Part shown: piece after piece, positions 55,036 to 63,878 of the stretch
Numbering within the stretch: the first letter of the stretch is position 1
Layout of the letters: every line of letters begins with the position of its first letter
Source of the DNA: Pseudomonadota bacterium
Lineage (GTDB): Bacteria > Pseudomonadota > Alphaproteobacteria > Rhizobiales > Rhizobiaceae
Assembly: GCA_023451735.1 (NCBI GenBank)
Contig: JAEXYH010000040.1
Coordinates: forward strand, 1-64,000
Length of the DNA: 64,000 bases
Direction: 5' to 3'
Program-made: the position numbers and the translations under genes
The notes under the pieces: model-generated
Seen by the model: the letters and a program-made list of their open reading frames with translations, nothing else
The model's database searches: none
What the model was told of the DNA's origin: nothing

Positions 55036-56229
55036 ATGACGCCTGAACAGATCGCAAACGTCATGACCGGCAAGGTGGAAGCCGCCGGGAACGGACGACA
55101 TGAAGCCATGCTGGCTTCGCCGATGATCCAGAACCATGCAGCCTTCCTGCACCTGACTGAGGATGGCGCGCTCATCTGCGCCTGGTTCGGCGGCACGCTG
55201 GAAGGAAAGTCGGATATCTCGATCTTCGCTTCGGTTCTGGCGGACGGGTCCGACCAATGGGGCGAGCCGCAGCGGCTGAGTTTCGATCCGAACCATTCCG
55301 AACAGAACCCGGTTCTCTTTGCTGCGCCCGGCGGCGGCCTGTTTCTGTTCCACACCTCGCAGCCCTCCGGCAATCAGGATGAATGCCGAATCCGCATGGC
55401 CGAGGTTTCGCGAGATGCTGTCGATCCGACCGAACTGACGGTCAGCGAGGGACGCTATCTCGATCTGCCGCGCGGCTGTTTCGTTCGTGCGCCGCTAACG
55501 GTCCGCGACGACGGCGCATGGCTTCTGCCGATCTTTCGCTGCATCCAGCGGCCGGGTCAAAAGTGGAACGGCAGCCATGACCGCGCCGCCGTCGGCATTT
55601 CGCAGGATGGCGGCAAGACCTGGGCCCTCAAAGATCTCGACCAGTCGACGGGCTGCGTGCATATGAGCCCGGTTTCGATCGGCGCCAACAGGCTGGCGGC
55701 CGTATTTCGCCGCCGTCAGGCCGATTTCGTCTATCGCACGGAAAGTGCCGATGGCGGCCGCACATGGTCCGCGCCACAGGCGACGGACGTGCCCAACAAC
55801 AATTCCTCGATCGCCGCGATCACCCTCAAGGACGGCCGTATCGCGATGATCTGCAACCCAACCAATGCGGAAATGTCGAGCGATCGTCGCGCCTCGCTTT
55901 ACGACGAGCTGGGTGAGGACGACGACCGGCCGGATGCCAGCCCAGATGGTGGCTGCGTGCCGATCTGGGGCGTGCCGCGCGCGCCGGTTTCCGTCTGCAT
56001 TTCCGATAACGTGGCCAAGAGTTTTTCGCAACGAATCCTCATCGAGGATGGTCCGGGAACCTGCCTGTCGAACAACTCCATCGACGGGCACAACAAGGAA
56101 ATGTCCTATCCGTGGCTGCTGGAAGGCACCGACGGCAGTCTTCACATCGCCTACACCTATTACAGGCGCGCCATCAAATATGTTCGCCTGGCCCCGGGCT
56201 GGGCTGATGCTGTACAAGCGGGAGAATAA
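55036..56229 (+). CDS. Sialidase-fold (BNR-repeat) protein, cytoplasmic
   Basis: A 397-residue protein with sialidase-like six-bladed propeller features. Asp-box motifs are 'SQDGGKTWALKD' and 'SADGGRTWSAPQ', and the family pattern 'ASPMIQNHAAFLHLTEDGAL' appears early. No signal peptide is visible, so it probably acts inside the cell after import. Such proteins cleave or process glycosides or have lost hydrolase function; a sialic acid substrate is not implied. The start follows AGAGGAG. Two bases separate it from the PdxA-like gene. Confidence 0.82.
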   Translation: MTPEQIANVMTGKVEAAGNGRHEAMLASPMIQNHAAFLHLTEDGALICAWFGGTLEGKSDISIFASVLADGSDQWGEPQRLSFDPNHSEQNPVLFAAPGGGLFLFHTSQPSGNQDECRIRMAEVSRDAVDPTELTVSEGRYLDLPRGCFVRAPLTVRDDGAWLLPIFRCIQRPGQKWNGSHDRAAVGISQDGGKTWALKDLDQSTGCVHMSPVSIGANRLAAVFRRRQADFVYRTESADGGRTWSAPQATDVPNNNSSIAAITLKDGRIAMICNPTNAEMSSDRRASLYDELGEDDDRPDASPDGGCVPIWGVPRAPVSVCISDNVAKSFSQRILIEDGPGTCLSNNSIDGHNKEMSYPWLLEGTDGSLHIAYTYYRRAIKYVRLAPGWADAVQAGE

Positions 56230-56231
56230 TC

Positions 56232-57191
56232 ATGAGCAATATCATCGGCATCACCTTGGGTGACCCGTGCGGCGTCGGACCGGAAATCACGGTGCGGGCG
56301 CTGGCCGAAATGGGCGACGCGGACCGCGCTGCCACTCGTATCTACGGCAACCTGCCGACGCTGGAAGCCGCCCGAAAGGCGCTCAACGTCGAGATCGACC
56401 TCACCCCTTATGTCGTCGACCTGCAGATCGAGGGCGCGCCGCTACCATGGGGCACGCTGTCGCCGGTCGCCGGCGATGCGGCTTTCCGTTTCATTGAAAA
56501 GGCGGTGCGTGATGCCGAAGCCGGCGTGATCGGCTGTATCGTCACCGCCCCCATCAACAAGGAAGCACTCAACCTTGCCGGCCATCATTACGACGGCCAT
56601 ACCGGCATGCTGCGCAGCCTGACGAAATCGGCGGCCGCCTACATGCTGCTGGCGTCTGAAAAGCTTAAGGTCATCCACGTTTCCACCCACGTTTCGCTGC
56701 AGGAAGCGATCCGCCGCGCAACGACCGAGCGGGTGCTGGCGACGATCAAGGCCGGCAACGACCACCTGAAGCGCACCGGTTATGCGGCGCCGCGCATCGC
56801 GGTTGCCGGCATCAACCCGCATTGCGGTGAAAACGGTCTATTCGGCACTGAAGACGATGACCAGATCGCCCCGGCCGTTGCCGCTGCCCGCGCCGAAGGC
56901 ATCGATGCCTATGGCCCGATCTCGGCCGATACGGTGTTTCACCGCGCTTATTCCGGCGGGTTCGATCTCGTCGTGGCGCAATATCACGATCAGGGCCATA
57001 TCCCGATCAAGCTCGTCGCCTTCGATACGGCCGTCAACGTCTCCGTCGACCTGACGATCGACCGCACCTCGGTCGACCACGGCACCGCCTTCGATATTGC
57101 CGGCAAGGGCATCGCCAACCACGGCAACATGCTGTCGGCCATCGCCTATGCCCGCAAGCTGGTGACCGGCGGTAAAGGAGGGCAGGCATGA
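56232..57191 (+). CDS. PdxA-family dehydrogenase (PdxA2-like)
   Basis: A 319-residue protein of the 4-hydroxythreonine-4-phosphate dehydrogenase family. The N-terminal 'GITLGDPCGVGPEI', metal-binding His in 'VSTHVSLQEAI' and 'YHDQGHIPIK' are present. In sugar-acid loci with DUF1537 kinases, PdxA2-type enzymes oxidise and decarboxylate 4-phospho-threonate or -erythronate to dihydroxyacetone phosphate. The DUF1537 gene at 59218 fits that. A vitamin B6 role is less likely in this context. It overlaps the next gene by four bases. Confidence 0.87.
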   Translation: MSNIIGITLGDPCGVGPEITVRALAEMGDADRAATRIYGNLPTLEAARKALNVEIDLTPYVVDLQIEGAPLPWGTLSPVAGDAAFRFIEKAVRDAEAGVIGCIVTAPINKEALNLAGHHYDGHTGMLRSLTKSAAAYMLLASEKLKVIHVSTHVSLQEAIRRATTERVLATIKAGNDHLKRTGYAAPRIAVAGINPHCGENGLFGTEDDDQIAPAVAAARAEGIDAYGPISADTVFHRAYSGGFDLVVAQYHDQGHIPIKLVAFDTAVNVSVDLTIDRTSVDHGTAFDIAGKGIANHGNMLSAIAYARKLVTGGKGGQA

Positions 57192-58309
57192 GCAACGCTC
57201 CCATCATCATCCTGCATCAGCCCAAGCGGCTGATCGTCGGTGCCGGCACGATCGGCGAAGTCGGCCCCTGGGCCGCAAACGTTTCTTCGACGCTGGTGAT
57301 CGCCACGCCGATTACCGCCGGTTTTGTCGACCGTTTGAAACTGCCGGGCAAGGTTGCCCTGTTCGACGCCATTCCCGGCGAGCCGGAAATCGCCACGCTC
57401 GATGCGGCGCTGGCTGCGGCCCGCGCGGCCAAGCCGGATCTCGTTGTCGGTCTCGGTGGTGGATCGGTGATGGATGTCGCCAAGCTGGTGGCGGCCCTTT
57501 GGGATGGTGAGCAGACGCTGGCCGATGTCGCCGGCCCCAACAAGGTGGCAGTGCGCAAGACGCGCCTGGCGCAGATCGCCACCACCGCCGGCACCGGTTC
57601 GGAAGCCGGCATCCGCTCGCTGATCACTGATCCGGTCAAGGGCAACAAGATCGCCGTTGAAAGCCCGCATCTGATCGCCGATCTAGCGGTGCTCGATCCA
57701 GAACTCACCTATTCGGTGCCACCGGCCGTCACGGCCGCGACCGGCGTAGATGCCATGGCGCATTGCGTCGAGGCATTTACCAGCAAGCGCGCACATCCGA
57801 TGATCGATGGTTTTGCACGCATGGGTTTTTCGCTCGTTGGCAAATTTCTTGCCCGCGCGGTGAAGGATGGTGCGGACCGCGAGGCGCGCGAAGGTTTGAT
57901 GCTGGCCTCCTATTACGGCGGCATCTGCCTGGGGCCGGTCAACACGGCAGCGGGCCACGCCATCGCTTATCCGCTCGGCACGCTGCTGCACCTGCCACAC
58001 GGGCTGGCCAATGCCATCGTGTTTCCGCATGTTCTGGCGTTCAACGAACCGGTGGCGCGCGAAAAGACCGCCGAGGTGGCGCAGGCGCTAGGTCTCGGTC
58101 AAGGGCTGCCGCAAGCTGACTTGCGGGAAGAGGCGCACGCATTCTGCGCCGATCTCGGCATCGAGATGTCGCTTGCCAAACACGGCGCCACTGAAGCTGA
58201 CCTGCCGCGTTTTGCAACCGATGCACACGCCATTCGCCGGCTGATGGACAATAATCCTGCCGACATGAGCGTTGATGACGTTCTGGGGATTTACCGCGCC
58301 AGCTTCTGA
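57188..58309 (+). CDS. Iron-containing alcohol dehydrogenase
   Basis: A 373-residue group III dehydrogenase. The NAD-binding 'VGLGGGSVMDVAKLVAALW' and the metal-binding 'AHCVEAFTSKRAHPM' and 'AAGHAIAYPLG..LHLPHGLANAI' blocks are present. Members reduce maleylacetate, lactaldehyde, succinate semialdehyde or other carbonyls. In this operon it may act on an aldehyde released by the DapA-family aldolase. It is coupled to the PdxA-like gene by overlap, and a terminator follows at its stop codon. Confidence 0.88.
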   Translation: MSNAPIIILHQPKRLIVGAGTIGEVGPWAANVSSTLVIATPITAGFVDRLKLPGKVALFDAIPGEPEIATLDAALAAARAAKPDLVVGLGGGSVMDVAKLVAALWDGEQTLADVAGPNKVAVRKTRLAQIATTAGTGSEAGIRSLITDPVKGNKIAVESPHLIADLAVLDPELTYSVPPAVTAATGVDAMAHCVEAFTSKRAHPMIDGFARMGFSLVGKFLARAVKDGADREAREGLMLASYYGGICLGPVNTAAGHAIAYPLGTLLHLPHGLANAIVFPHVLAFNEPVAREKTAEVAQALGLGQGLPQADLREEAHAFCADLGIEMSLAKHGATEADLPRFATDAHAIRRLMDNNPADMSVDDVLGIYRASF

Positions 58310-58327
58310 GAAGCTGGCGCTTTTTTT
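58296..58327 (+). terminator. Rho-independent terminator overlapping the dehydrogenase stop
   Basis: Left arm GCGCCAGCTT at 58296-58305, loop CTGAG, right arm AAGCTGGCGC at 58311-58320, followed by seven Ts. The TGA stop of the dehydrogenase gene lies in the loop. The stem is perfect. Confidence 0.9.
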
Positions 58328-58357
58328 ATGTTGTCCGAGAGTGAGCCTAAAGAAACT

Positions 58358-58480
58358 CCGAGCCCTTCCCACAAGGGAGAGAGCCAGCCAGATCGAACCG
58401 CCGAGGGCAAATCGAGGCAAGCGGCGACCCCAAGCTTTCCCTCCCGTCGCGGAGGGGATGGCCGGCAGGCCAGGGTTAGG
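58358..58480. repeat. RIME-like palindromic repeat, copy 2
   Basis: Has CCCTT/AAGGG (58363-58377), CCCTCC/GGAGGGG (58439-58457) and GGCC/GGCC hairpins, like the copy at 53008. It lies between the convergent dehydrogenase and GntR genes, the usual place for such elements. Confidence 0.5.
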
Positions 58481-58510
58481 ACTTACTTACCCACCGCGCG
58501 GACAATCATC

Positions 58511-59215
58511 CTACTTATGCGATGACTGAAACAGCCGCTCACGTGAACCCGTCAAATGCTCCAGCATCAGCGCGCGTGCTTCATTTTCGCTGCGGCTGGC
58601 AATTGCATTGGCGATCGCTTCGTGCTCGAGGAACACGCGAGTGAGACCGGAAGCCTCTCGCTTGATCGACGCGCCGTGGAATTTCATGCCGACAGCAATG
58701 TGATCCTTCAGCGCTTCCATGGCAGTGGAGAAATAATTGTTCTGGGCAGCACGGGCAATCGCCAGATGGAACTGAAAATCCGCATCTTCGCGATGCGACT
58801 GGCGGTTGGTTGCATCGCGCAGTAGTTCCAGCGCCTGGCGGATCGCCTTCAGGCTGTCAGCGTCGTGGCGGGTGGCAGCAGCAGCGGCTGCGGCCGGTTC
58901 CATCGTAAGCCGGAATTCATAACAGTTGAGAAGATCGGCAACGTTTTCCAGCTGGCCGAAACCGAGCGGATTTCTCAAGCCCACAGAGCGCACAAAGCTG
59001 CCAGCACCGCGGCGCGAATAGATCAGGCTCTGGTCGCGCAGGCGTTTCAGCGCTTCGCGGATGACCGGGCGCGACACTTCGAATTCGGCCGCAAGATCGT
59101 GTTCAGTGGGCAGGCGTTCGTCCGGCTTGTAGGCGCCGGATTTGATCGCGCGCAGCATGCGCTCGAACACGATGTCGGCGAGGCCCTTGCGGGCGGTTCC
59201 ATTTTCCAGTCCCAT
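58511..59215 (-). CDS. GntR-family regulator, FadR subgroup
   Basis: A 234-residue regulator. The N-terminal winged helix is at about 10-75 ('LPTEHDLAAEFEVSRPVIRE'). The C-terminal FCD domain holds metal/ligand-binding His in 'DADFQFHLAIARAAQNNYF' and 'EHEAIANAIASRSE'. FCD regulators respond to sugar acids and other carboxylates. Its gene starts two bases after the DUF1537 kinase stop, so the two form an operon. It probably controls the surrounding catabolic genes. Confidence 0.9.
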   Translation of the reverse strand: MGLENGTARKGLADIVFERMLRAIKSGAYKPDERLPTEHDLAAEFEVSRPVIREALKRLRDQSLIYSRRGAGSFVRSVGLRNPLGFGQLENVADLLNCYEFRLTMEPAAAAAAATRHDADSLKAIRQALELLRDATNRQSHREDADFQFHLAIARAAQNNYFSTAMEALKDHIAVGMKFHGASIKREASGLTRVFLEHEAIANAIASRSENEARALMLEHLTGSRERLFQSSHK

Positions 59216-59217
59216 GT

Positions 59218-60246
59218 TCAACCTGCCCTTTGCAGGACCGTATCTGCAATTTGTTTCAACGTATCGGGATGGCCGAAACCACCGGATTTGGCAATGATGC
59301 AGCGCCCGTTGGCCGAGGCAAGACCGAGACCTGGCAGGCATTCACCATGTAGTCGCAGCCGCGACAGTCCAAGCCGGCGCAATACAGCTTCTGCCGTCGC
59401 ACCACCCGAAAGAAGCAACGTGCCATTGTAATCCGAAAAATGCCGCGTCAACCCATCGGCCAGAGCTTCCGAAACCAGCTGCGGATCTGTTTCCTCTGTG
59501 CCCGGCGTCGCCTGGAGCAGCGTCAGGTCGGAACCTGTCTCAGCTATCACATCCAGATGACCATTGGGTGCAGGCAGGTAATTCAAGCGGTGCCCGCCGC
59601 GCAGGGCATCTATCTGCTTAAGTGTGATCGGATCGCGCGAGCCGATCACGAAAGTGATCCGGCCGGGCGGAATAGCGACTGCTTGCGCCTCTTTATTAGC
59701 GGTCATGCGACGAGCGAGCGCTTCGGCAAGGCCGCGGGCTCCGATCAGGAGATCGGTACCGTCGCTTTCCGCATCAACCAGAATGGCATCCATATCGGCT
59801 GGCGTGCGGGTATCCGGAAAGCAAGTGTGGGCGGCGTGAGCGCCGAGCCGATCGGCGATGACGATCGGGATCTCGACGCCGAAACCGGTAACATATCCGT
59901 CTTCCACGATGCGGCCGAATTCCGGAATTGCGGGCGCAACAAGCGCCTGATTGAAGGGCGTGGCATCCAGTTCGGCGACGATATTACCCTTCAGACGGGA
60001 ATCGACCTTCTTGAACAGTTGCGTGCCCGTTGACAGCATGGCGATCACCGCAGCGGTTGCGACACGCGCCTCATCCCTGGCGATTTCGCGGGTGTTGAGA
60101 TTGATCGCTAGAACATCGGGACGATCCCGAATGATGCCAGGGATCGCCTCTCGGCTGAGGGCTACTTCCGTGCGAAGACCACGCCCGGCAAATGGGGCCG
60201 CCGAGTCGAGCGCACCGGTCAGATCGTCCGCGAGAATTGCCAACAT
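59218..60246 (-). CDS. DUF1537 four-carbon acid sugar kinase-like protein
   Basis: A 342-residue kinase-like protein. The N-terminal 'ILADDLTGALDSAAPFAGRG' is the substrate-domain signature and the C-terminal 'LLLSGGATAEAVLRRLGLSR' the nucleotide-domain signature. The family includes threonate, erythronate and related sugar-acid kinases. At 342 residues it is shorter than typical members of about 420, so an inter-domain part may be missing. With PdxA-like enzymes it forms a route to dihydroxyacetone phosphate. Confidence 0.82.
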   Translation of the reverse strand: MLAILADDLTGALDSAAPFAGRGLRTEVALSREAIPGIIRDRPDVLAINLNTREIARDEARVATAAVIAMLSTGTQLFKKVDSRLKGNIVAELDATPFNQALVAPAIPEFGRIVEDGYVTGFGVEIPIVIADRLGAHAAHTCFPDTRTPADMDAILVDAESDGTDLLIGARGLAEALARRMTANKEAQAVAIPPGRITFVIGSRDPITLKQIDALRGGHRLNYLPAPNGHLDVIAETGSDLTLLQATPGTEETDPQLVSEALADGLTRHFSDYNGTLLLSGGATAEAVLRRLGLSRLRLHGECLPGLGLASANGRCIIAKSGGFGHPDTLKQIADTVLQRAG

Positions 60247-60828
60247 ATGTTTTAGCCCGCCTATGTTGTAATCTTTATACCATTAAAAAACTCTGCAATG
60301 TCAACAATAATTAGATCCAGAATGACAAATATGACGTCGAGTTCCTTGAGATAGCCAGGCGCATTGACGCGCCTTTTTTTTCATACTCGTCTTAGGAGAA
60401 CAATGCGGGGCCTATCAATCAGAAGGCATCGCAATCGTCGAGCCTTCGAGAATTTTCCGGTGCTGCTTTTGCCATGGGACAAGCGTTCGATCGCCTGCAA
60501 AACGTTCTCATTGAAGAAGAGACCAGCTCCACCTCTGGCGGTCTAATCGGGTCTGGATTCCACCTCTTCGACAGGTCGGGTGTCCAGCAGGGCGAGAAAG
60601 AGACATGGCCAGCTATGACTTGCAGGATATGCCGGACATCGACGTTTTGCGGATGCAACGGGATCTCATCGCGGGACAAAATGACACACGCCTTGGTTGA
60701 TGAACGGCAACGACCATTGATATGGTGGTATATTACATAATCTCCCGTGATCATGTTGGAAGCAACGCGCCGCGAGGATGAATACGGCGGTTTCTCCCGA
60801 GTGGTCAGCCAACATTTGGGAGATAGAG
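60247..60828. promoter_or_regulatory. Divergent control region between kinase and transporter
   Basis: No supported gene in 582 bases. TTGTAATCTTTATACCA (about 60270) and, on the other strand, ATGTAATATACCA (about 60725-60740) share TGTAAT..ATACCA; they could be sites for the GntR regulator. A minus-strand frame across 60419-60835 has no family similarity and runs through both promoters, so I left it out. Confidence 0.4.
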
Positions 60829-62145
60829 ATGACAAGCGAGCTTACAGGCGACGAACCATCACTGCCCGCAAAGGCATTGAAGACGGTGGGTCGATATCGA
60901 TGGACAATCGTCGGATTGTTGTTCTTTTCAACAACCATAAATTACATGGACCGTCAGGTCTTGGGCCTTCTCAAACCAACCTTGATGGGTGATCTGGGGT
61001 GGACCGAATCCGATTACGGCGACATCGTCGCTGCGTTTTCGCTCTTTTACGCATTTGGCTACATCGGCGTTGGCCGCTTGATGGACAAGGTCGGAGTAAA
61101 GATCGGCCTTCCAGGCGCAGTTGCCGCCTGGAGCTTTTTCGGCATGATCCACGCCTTCATGAGCAGTGTCTGGGGCTTCAAGGTTGCACGCGCCGGTCTG
61201 GGTCTGACGGAAGGCGGAAATTTTCCTGCTTCGATCAAGACGGTGACGGAATGGTTTCCGGCCAAGGAACGTGCGCTTGCCACCGGGATTTTTAATGCCG
61301 GCAGCAATGTCGGCGCGGTCGTCGCTCCGATCCTGGTTCCACTGATCCTCCTGACATGGGGCTGGCGGGCCTGCTTCCTCATTACCGGGGCAATCGGCTT
61401 CGTATGGGTTGTGGTCTGGTACTTCATGTACGAGAAACCTGAGAAGAACCGACGCCTTTCACAAGAAGAACTGGCTTATATTCGGAGTGACGCCATCCCT
61501 CCGCAGGTTCACGTCCCTTGGCTGCAGCTGCTTAGATATCGCGGCACCTGGGCCAATATCGTCGGCACCTGCTTCAGTGCGCCGGTGTGGTGGTTCTATC
61601 TGAACTGGGTTCCCGGTTTCCTTCACCAGCAGTATGGCCTCAACCTGATGGCCGCCATGCTTCCGCTGATTATCATCTATTGCATGGCGGACGTCGGCAG
61701 TATCGGTGGCGGCTGGCTGTCCTCGTATCTGATCAAGAAGGGTGTCAAGACGCTGAGGGCTCGCAAGATAGCCTTCCTCGTCTGCGGCCTCTGCGTCGTG
61801 CCGGTTTTCATGGCCTCGCAGGTTTCCAACATGTGGGTCGCCGTTCTGCTGATTGGCGTCGCAGCTTCCGCCCACCAGGGATATTCTGCCAACGTCTACA
61901 CGATCGTGACTGATACGATGCCCCGGAACACGGTTGGTTCGGTTGTCGGTATCGGCGGGTTCTGCGCCTATATCGTCGGCATGTTCGTTTCCATGGGTGT
62001 CGGCCGCCTGCTCGATGCAACGGGGGGCAACTACCACATCCTCTTCATCATCGCCTCCTCACTTTATCTAATCGGCCTCGTTTTGATGCACTTCATCCTG
62101 CCAAAGACGGGCTCGGGCATGACCCCAGCCGGCGTTGAAGCGTAA
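60829..62145 (+). CDS. MFS transporter, hexuronate (ExuT)-type
   Basis: A 438-residue major facilitator protein with 12 helices. The anion:cation symporter signature is in 'TTINYMDRQVLGLLKPTL' and 'GLGLTEGGNFPASIKTVTEW'. The subgroup includes ExuT and other sugar-acid carriers. The start at 60829 has GGGAG 6-7 bases upstream, better than the ATG at 60778. It is followed by uxuB- and uxuA-type genes, so galacturonate or glucuronate is the probable substrate. Confidence 0.9.
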   Translation: MTSELTGDEPSLPAKALKTVGRYRWTIVGLLFFSTTINYMDRQVLGLLKPTLMGDLGWTESDYGDIVAAFSLFYAFGYIGVGRLMDKVGVKIGLPGAVAAWSFFGMIHAFMSSVWGFKVARAGLGLTEGGNFPASIKTVTEWFPAKERALATGIFNAGSNVGAVVAPILVPLILLTWGWRACFLITGAIGFVWVVVWYFMYEKPEKNRRLSQEELAYIRSDAIPPQVHVPWLQLLRYRGTWANIVGTCFSAPVWWFYLNWVPGFLHQQYGLNLMAAMLPLIIIYCMADVGSIGGGWLSSYLIKKGVKTLRARKIAFLVCGLCVVPVFMASQVSNMWVAVLLIGVAASAHQGYSANVYTIVTDTMPRNTVGSVVGIGGFCAYIVGMFVSMGVGRLLDATGGNYHILFIIASSLYLIGLVLMHFILPKTGSGMTPAGVEA

Positions 62146-62159
62146 GCCCTGATCCCACA

Positions 62160-62185
62160 GGGAGATCCCCGCAAAGGGATCTCCC
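62160..62185. terminator. Perfect 10-bp hairpin between transporter and uxuB
   Basis: GGGAGATCCC (62160-62169), loop CGCAAA, GGGATCTCCC (62176-62185), with no T-tract after it. It is likely an mRNA processing or stabilising element, or a partial attenuator, rather than a strong terminator. Confidence 0.55.
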
Positions 62186-62327
62186 GAAACCGACAGGATC
62201 AGCCGCAAGCTTGAATGCAACTCGCCTGCGGTTTCGGCCAGACGAACGACAGGCTCTGGCGCGAACATATTGCGGCGTGCCGATCGGCAAATAATCGGCC
62301 GCCGCCTCAAATCAGATCGAGGATTTT

Positions 62328-63839
62328 ATGGACACTCATTCGAAAAGCACCGTTCCGGCAAAACGCCTCGGCAGTGCATCGCTTTCCACCCTGCCCGCTG
62401 CGGTTCAGCGCCCCTCCTATGATCGCAAAGGCGTATCTCCAGGCATCGTGCACATCGGTCTCGGCGCCTTCTGCAGGGCTCACCTTGCCGTCTACACCGA
62501 CGATATTCTCGAAAATGGCGCAAAGGACTGGGGTATTGTCGGGTTAGACACGATGTCGCCGGCCATCCGGGATGCGCTCGAGCCGCAGGATTGCCTCTAC
62601 ACGCTGCTCGCTCGCGACAATGATGAAGACAAGCTACGCGTCATCGGTTCGATGCTCGATGTCATGATCACCAGCGACCAGTTGCTTGAGATCTTCAATC
62701 TTCTGGTGGACCCGAAAATCCGCATCGTCACGTTGACGGTCACGGAAAAGGGATATTGCCAGGATGCTGCTACCGGTTCTCTCGACGAAAAACACCCTGC
62801 AATTCTGGCGGATCTCGCCAACCCGACCGTGCCGAAGAGCATTCCCGGCTTTCTGACGGAAGCGATCCGGCTCAGGCGGCAGGCAGGGCAGCCGCCCTTT
62901 ACCGTGCTCGTCTGCGACAACCTTGCCCAGAACGGCACCAAGGTTCGCGACATCGTTTCGCGTTTCGCAACCCTTCGCGACGCTGATCTGGGCCGGTTCA
63001 TCCGGGAGAACGTTTTCTTTCCCTGCACAATGGTGGACCGGATTACACCGGCCACCCAGGACGCCGATCGCGCAACCGTCGCCATGGGTCTCGGTGTCGA
63101 GGACGCCTGGCCGGTCGTCACCGAGCCGTTTCGCCAATGGGTGATCGAGGATCGTTTTCCGCTTGGCCGTCCGGCCTGGGACAAAGTCGGCGCGATAATG
63201 GTGGATGACGTTCATCCTTTCGAGATGATGAAGTTGCGCTGCCTGAACGGAGCTCATTCGACACTTGCCTATCTTTCGGTCGTAGCCGGCATCGAAACGA
63301 TCTCCGACGCGATGGCGGATGCCGATCTGCCGAAGGTCATCCGTCAACTGTGGGACAAGGACCTGATCCCCAGCCTGCCCGTCGTCCCCGGAACGAATGT
63401 CGAAGCCTATACGCGGGATCTCGAAGCCCGTTTCCAGAACAGGGGCGTTCGCCACCTGACTCTGCAGATTTCCTCCGACGGGTCGCAAAAATTGCCGCCG
63501 CGTCTTCTGGACGCCGCCCGCGAACTGTATGCCATCGGCAAGAAGCCCCAGGTTGTCTCGCTGACTGTTGCGGCATGGATGCGCTTCCTGTCCGGCAGAA
63601 ATGAGCGCGGACAAGACTACAGGATTGCCGATCCTTATGCCGAACGGCTGGCAATCATTGCGGGCAACGCCGGCAACGACCCCGAATTGCTCGCCGACAA
63701 TCTGTTTGCGATCCGGGATATCTTTGGTGAGGACCTTCCAGCCAATCAGCATTTCCGCACCGCAGTAATCAGCCACCTCTCGACCCTCATGGAACAAGGC
63801 ACCGCAGAAACACTCAAGGCTTTCCTTGCCGACAATTAA
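62328..63839 (+). CDS. uxuB: Mannitol dehydrogenase-family protein, fructuronate reductase-like
   Basis: A 503-residue polyol-specific long-chain dehydrogenase. The N-terminal NAD-binding start is 'GIVHIGLGAFCRAHLAVY', and the catalytic Lys, Asn and His are in 'KLRCLNGAHSTLAYL'. The neighbour uxuA supports fructuronate reductase (fructuronate to mannonate), but mannitol dehydrogenase shares the fold. It is 40 bases before the uxuA start. Confidence 0.85.
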   Translation: MDTHSKSTVPAKRLGSASLSTLPAAVQRPSYDRKGVSPGIVHIGLGAFCRAHLAVYTDDILENGAKDWGIVGLDTMSPAIRDALEPQDCLYTLLARDNDEDKLRVIGSMLDVMITSDQLLEIFNLLVDPKIRIVTLTVTEKGYCQDAATGSLDEKHPAILADLANPTVPKSIPGFLTEAIRLRRQAGQPPFTVLVCDNLAQNGTKVRDIVSRFATLRDADLGRFIRENVFFPCTMVDRITPATQDADRATVAMGLGVEDAWPVVTEPFRQWVIEDRFPLGRPAWDKVGAIMVDDVHPFEMMKLRCLNGAHSTLAYLSVVAGIETISDAMADADLPKVIRQLWDKDLIPSLPVVPGTNVEAYTRDLEARFQNRGVRHLTLQISSDGSQKLPPRLLDAARELYAIGKKPQVVSLTVAAWMRFLSGRNERGQDYRIADPYAERLAIIAGNAGNDPELLADNLFAIRDIFGEDLPANQHFRTAVISHLSTLMEQGTAETLKAFLADN

Positions 63840-63878
63840 GGCGCTGCGCCACCAAACGAATATAAAAAGGAGACTACA

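Noticed and set aside
60419..60835. 138-residue frame on the minus strand
   Set aside because: It fills the divergent promoter region, overlaps the transporter start and has no family similarity.
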